A stretch of DNA of 64,000 nucleotides from Curvibacter cyanobacteriorum (GTDB taxonomy: Bacteria > Pseudomonadota > Gammaproteobacteria > Burkholderiales > Burkholderiaceae_C): NCBI RefSeq assembly GCF_028649475.1, contig NZ_JAQSIP010000012.1, positions 86,041 to 150,040 of the forward strand, in the 5' to 3' direction. This document shows, piece by piece, positions 62,503 through 64,000 of this stretch. Within the stretch, counting starts at the first letter, position 1, and the number at the start of each line of letters is the position of its first letter. The notes below the pieces were generated by a model that was given only the letters and a program-made list of their open reading frames with translations, searched no databases and was not told the origin of the DNA. The position numbers were made by a program, and so were the translations under genes.

Positions 62503-63486
62503 ATGAACAAGTCTTTTCTGGGTTACGGCCTGTTGCTGCTGGGCCTGCTGGTGGCGCCGTTCTTTGGCGCTTACCCGGTGTTTGTGATGAAGCTCATGTG
62601 CTTCGCGCTGTACGCCTCGGCCTTCAACCTGCTGCTGGGTTACACCGGTCTGCTGTCGTTTGGCCACGCGGCGTTTCTGGGAGGCGCCGCTTACTTGTGC
62701 GGTCATGCCATCAAGGTCTGGGGCCTGACCCCTGAATTGGGGCTGCTGTTTGGCACCGCAGGGGGCTGCTTGTTGGGCTGGGTGTTCGGCATCCTGGCCA
62801 TCCGCCGCCAAGGCATCTATTTCTCGATGATCACGCTGGCCCTGGCGCAGATGCTGTTCTTCATTTGCCTGCAGGCCCCGTTCACCGGCGGCGAGGACGG
62901 CATGCAAGGCGTGCCCCGGGGCCGCCTGTTCGGTGTGGTCGATCTGCAGAACGACCTGGTCATGTACTACGTGGCGCTGGTGATCGTGGCCTTGGCTTTC
63001 CTGTTGGTGGTGCGGGTCATCCATTCACCGTTCGGCCAGGTGCTCAAGGGCATCAAGGAAAACGAGCCCCGCGCCATCTCGCTGGGCTACGACACTCAGC
63101 GCTTCAAGCTGCTGGCGTTTGTACTGTCCGCTGGATTGGCCGGTCTGGCGGGGGCCTTGAAGACCGTGGTGCTTGGTTTTGCCACCCTCAGTGATGTGCA
63201 CTGGACCAATTCGGGCACCGTCATCTTGATGACCCTGGTGGGGGGCTTGGGCACTTTGTCGGGGCCGTTGCTGGGTTCGGCGGTGGTCGTCCTGCTGGAG
63301 AACAAGCTCGGTGAGATCGGCAACGTCCTGGCGGGTCTCAGTGGCATCGACTGGTTCAAGACCCTGGGCGAGTCGGTCACCATGGTCACAGGGCTCATCT
63401 TTGTGATCTGCGTGCTGGCATTCCGACGCGGCATCATGGGCGAGATCGTCGTGCTCAAGGAGCGCTTGATGGGCAAGCAGAAGTAG
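62503..63486 (+). CDS. livM: Branched-chain amino acid type ABC permease LivM
   Basis: 327 aa second permease. ASAFNLLLGYTGLLSFGHAA, IRRQGIYFSMITLALAQM and GIKENEPRAISLGYDTQRFK are diagnostic. Last gene of the operon; a terminator follows 37 bases after the stop. Confidence 0.94.
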   Translation: MNKSFLGYGLLLLGLLVAPFFGAYPVFVMKLMCFALYASAFNLLLGYTGLLSFGHAAFLGGAAYLCGHAIKVWGLTPELGLLFGTAGGCLLGWVFGILAIRRQGIYFSMITLALAQMLFFICLQAPFTGGEDGMQGVPRGRLFGVVDLQNDLVMYYVALVIVALAFLLVVRVIHSPFGQVLKGIKENEPRAISLGYDTQRFKLLAFVLSAGLAGLAGALKTVVLGFATLSDVHWTNSGTVILMTLVGGLGTLSGPLLGSAVVVLLENKLGEIGNVLAGLSGIDWFKTLGESVTMVTGLIFVICVLAFRRGIMGEIVVLKERLMGKQK

Positions 63487-63523
63487 GGCGGCGGCTGCCT
63501 TGGGTGCTGGTCCCTGGTGACAG

Positions 63524-63547
63524 GGCGGCGCCCGGGGCCGCCTTTTG
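63524..63547 (+). terminator. Terminator of the liv operon
   Basis: GGCGGC and GCCGCC pair across a seven-base GC loop, then TTTTGT. Confidence 0.7.
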
Positions 63548-63761
63548 TCTGGGCGCCTTGTCCGGGTGGGCACTGGGGGGGCGCTTGCTGGTATGCATCA
63601 GGCGATGCTGGCTTGCTTGGGTTGGCGGTCGATGCCCAGCCAAGGCGTGGTGGCGAGGCGCTCACGCCTTTGGACAGCATGAGCAGCTGAGGTGGTTCGC
63701 TGACGATGAAGCGGTCCGTCGCAAAATTTTGCCGTTTGTCGTTCGGCTGTCATTTTTTGTG

Positions 63762-63933
63762 TATACTTGCGGGCTCGACTGATGAAACAGTCCTTCTGGT
63801 AGCGGCTTCGGTTGCTGCTGGTGGTTGGCAAGTTCGGCGGTGGGTTGGCTCTTTGGGTTGATCTGGTTGCTGAAGGCGCTGAGAGAAAAAAGTCTTCTTC
63901 GAGTTGACTGTGCTGCAAAAAGCGGTATATAAT
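63762..63933 (+). promoter_or_regulatory. Strong tandem promoter region, probably of a stable-RNA (rRNA) operon beyond the window
   Basis: Downstream promoter: TTGACT (63904-63909), 18-base spacer, TATAAT (63928-63933), preceded by an A/T-rich stretch (AGAGAAAAAAGTC) like an UP element and followed by CTCTGCTGAAAACGCAG, a hairpin. Upstream: TATACT (63762-63767) followed by a GC-rich discriminator TGCGGGC, typical of stringently controlled genes, with no clear -35. No gene starts before the window ends. Confidence 0.6.
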
Positions 63934-64000
63934 TCGAGGCTCTGCTGAAAACGCAGTGACTGACAAGCGGTGAGTTGGTTGGGGTTGCAAGACTTTGATT

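Noticed and set aside
63504..63990. Open frames 63504-63782 (plus) and 63598-63990 (minus)
   Set aside because: They overlap a terminator and the strong promoter region and show no protein-family features.

Overview
The window is chromosomal DNA of a high-GC betaproteobacterium, most likely a member of the Comamonadaceae (Burkholderiales). The taxonomic call rests on gene order and protein style: suhB / trmJ-cysE, yjgA back to back with pmbA, rpsO-pnp-quinone reductase-tpiA-secG-tRNA-Leu-nuoA..N followed by DUF2818 and DUF1178 genes, and a NrtABC-type nitrate assimilation locus. I saw no insertion sequence, prophage, integrase, plasmid gene or CRISPR array.

Layout. 1-10.9 kb: housekeeping genes (partial HD-GYP protein, suhB, trmJ, cysE, mog, yjgA, pmbA, a FecR/DUF6600 surface-type protein with a polyglutamine tract, a YqeY protein, rpsU, a BaiN-type flavoprotein). 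10.9-23.2 kb, almost all on the minus strand: nitrate assimilation. One operon runs nasB-like reductase, periplasmic P-box protein, nasA, ybiB, cobA, cytosolic P-box protein. The other is nrtA-nrtB-nrtD, and the ANTAR regulator nasT lies just upstream of it. 23.4-30 kb: tsaD, an unusual HTH-receiver regulator with an AT-rich promoter, hsp20, an orphan ABC binding protein, a small secreted protein, an aminotransferase, rpsO. 30-34.8 kb: pnp with a structured leader, quinone reductase, tpiA, secG, tRNA-Leu(GAG). 34.85-50.1 kb: the complete 14-subunit complex I operon nuoA-N with its two small satellite genes. 50.2-58.3 kb: an ABC exporter, a divergent marR-tripartite efflux operon, and an EgtD-like methyltransferase. 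58.8-63.5 kb: a complete branched-chain amino acid type ABC importer in the order ATPase-ATPase-binding protein-permease-permease. The window ends in a strong promoter region that probably drives an rRNA or other stable-RNA operon lying beyond it.

The most informative region is the nitrate locus. Both nitrate operons begin with the same layered control region, readable base by base: NtrC-like enhancer sites, a near-perfect sigma-54 promoter (TGGCAC-N5-TTGC), hairpins with six-base loops of the kind ANTAR proteins bind starting 3-4 bases after the predicted transcription start, and then a conserved intrinsic terminator before the first gene. This fits nitrogen limitation (NtrC/RpoN) switching on initiation and nitrate (NasT) switching on read-through. 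No NasS gene is visible. Instead the locus encodes two stand-alone proteins with NarX-like P-box (PilJ-type) nitrate-binding motifs, one exported and one cytosolic and fused to a remnant chemoreceptor signalling tip. These are the best candidates in the window for an undescribed sensing arrangement. No nitrite reductase gene is present in the window, although cobA (siroheme precursor synthesis) is.
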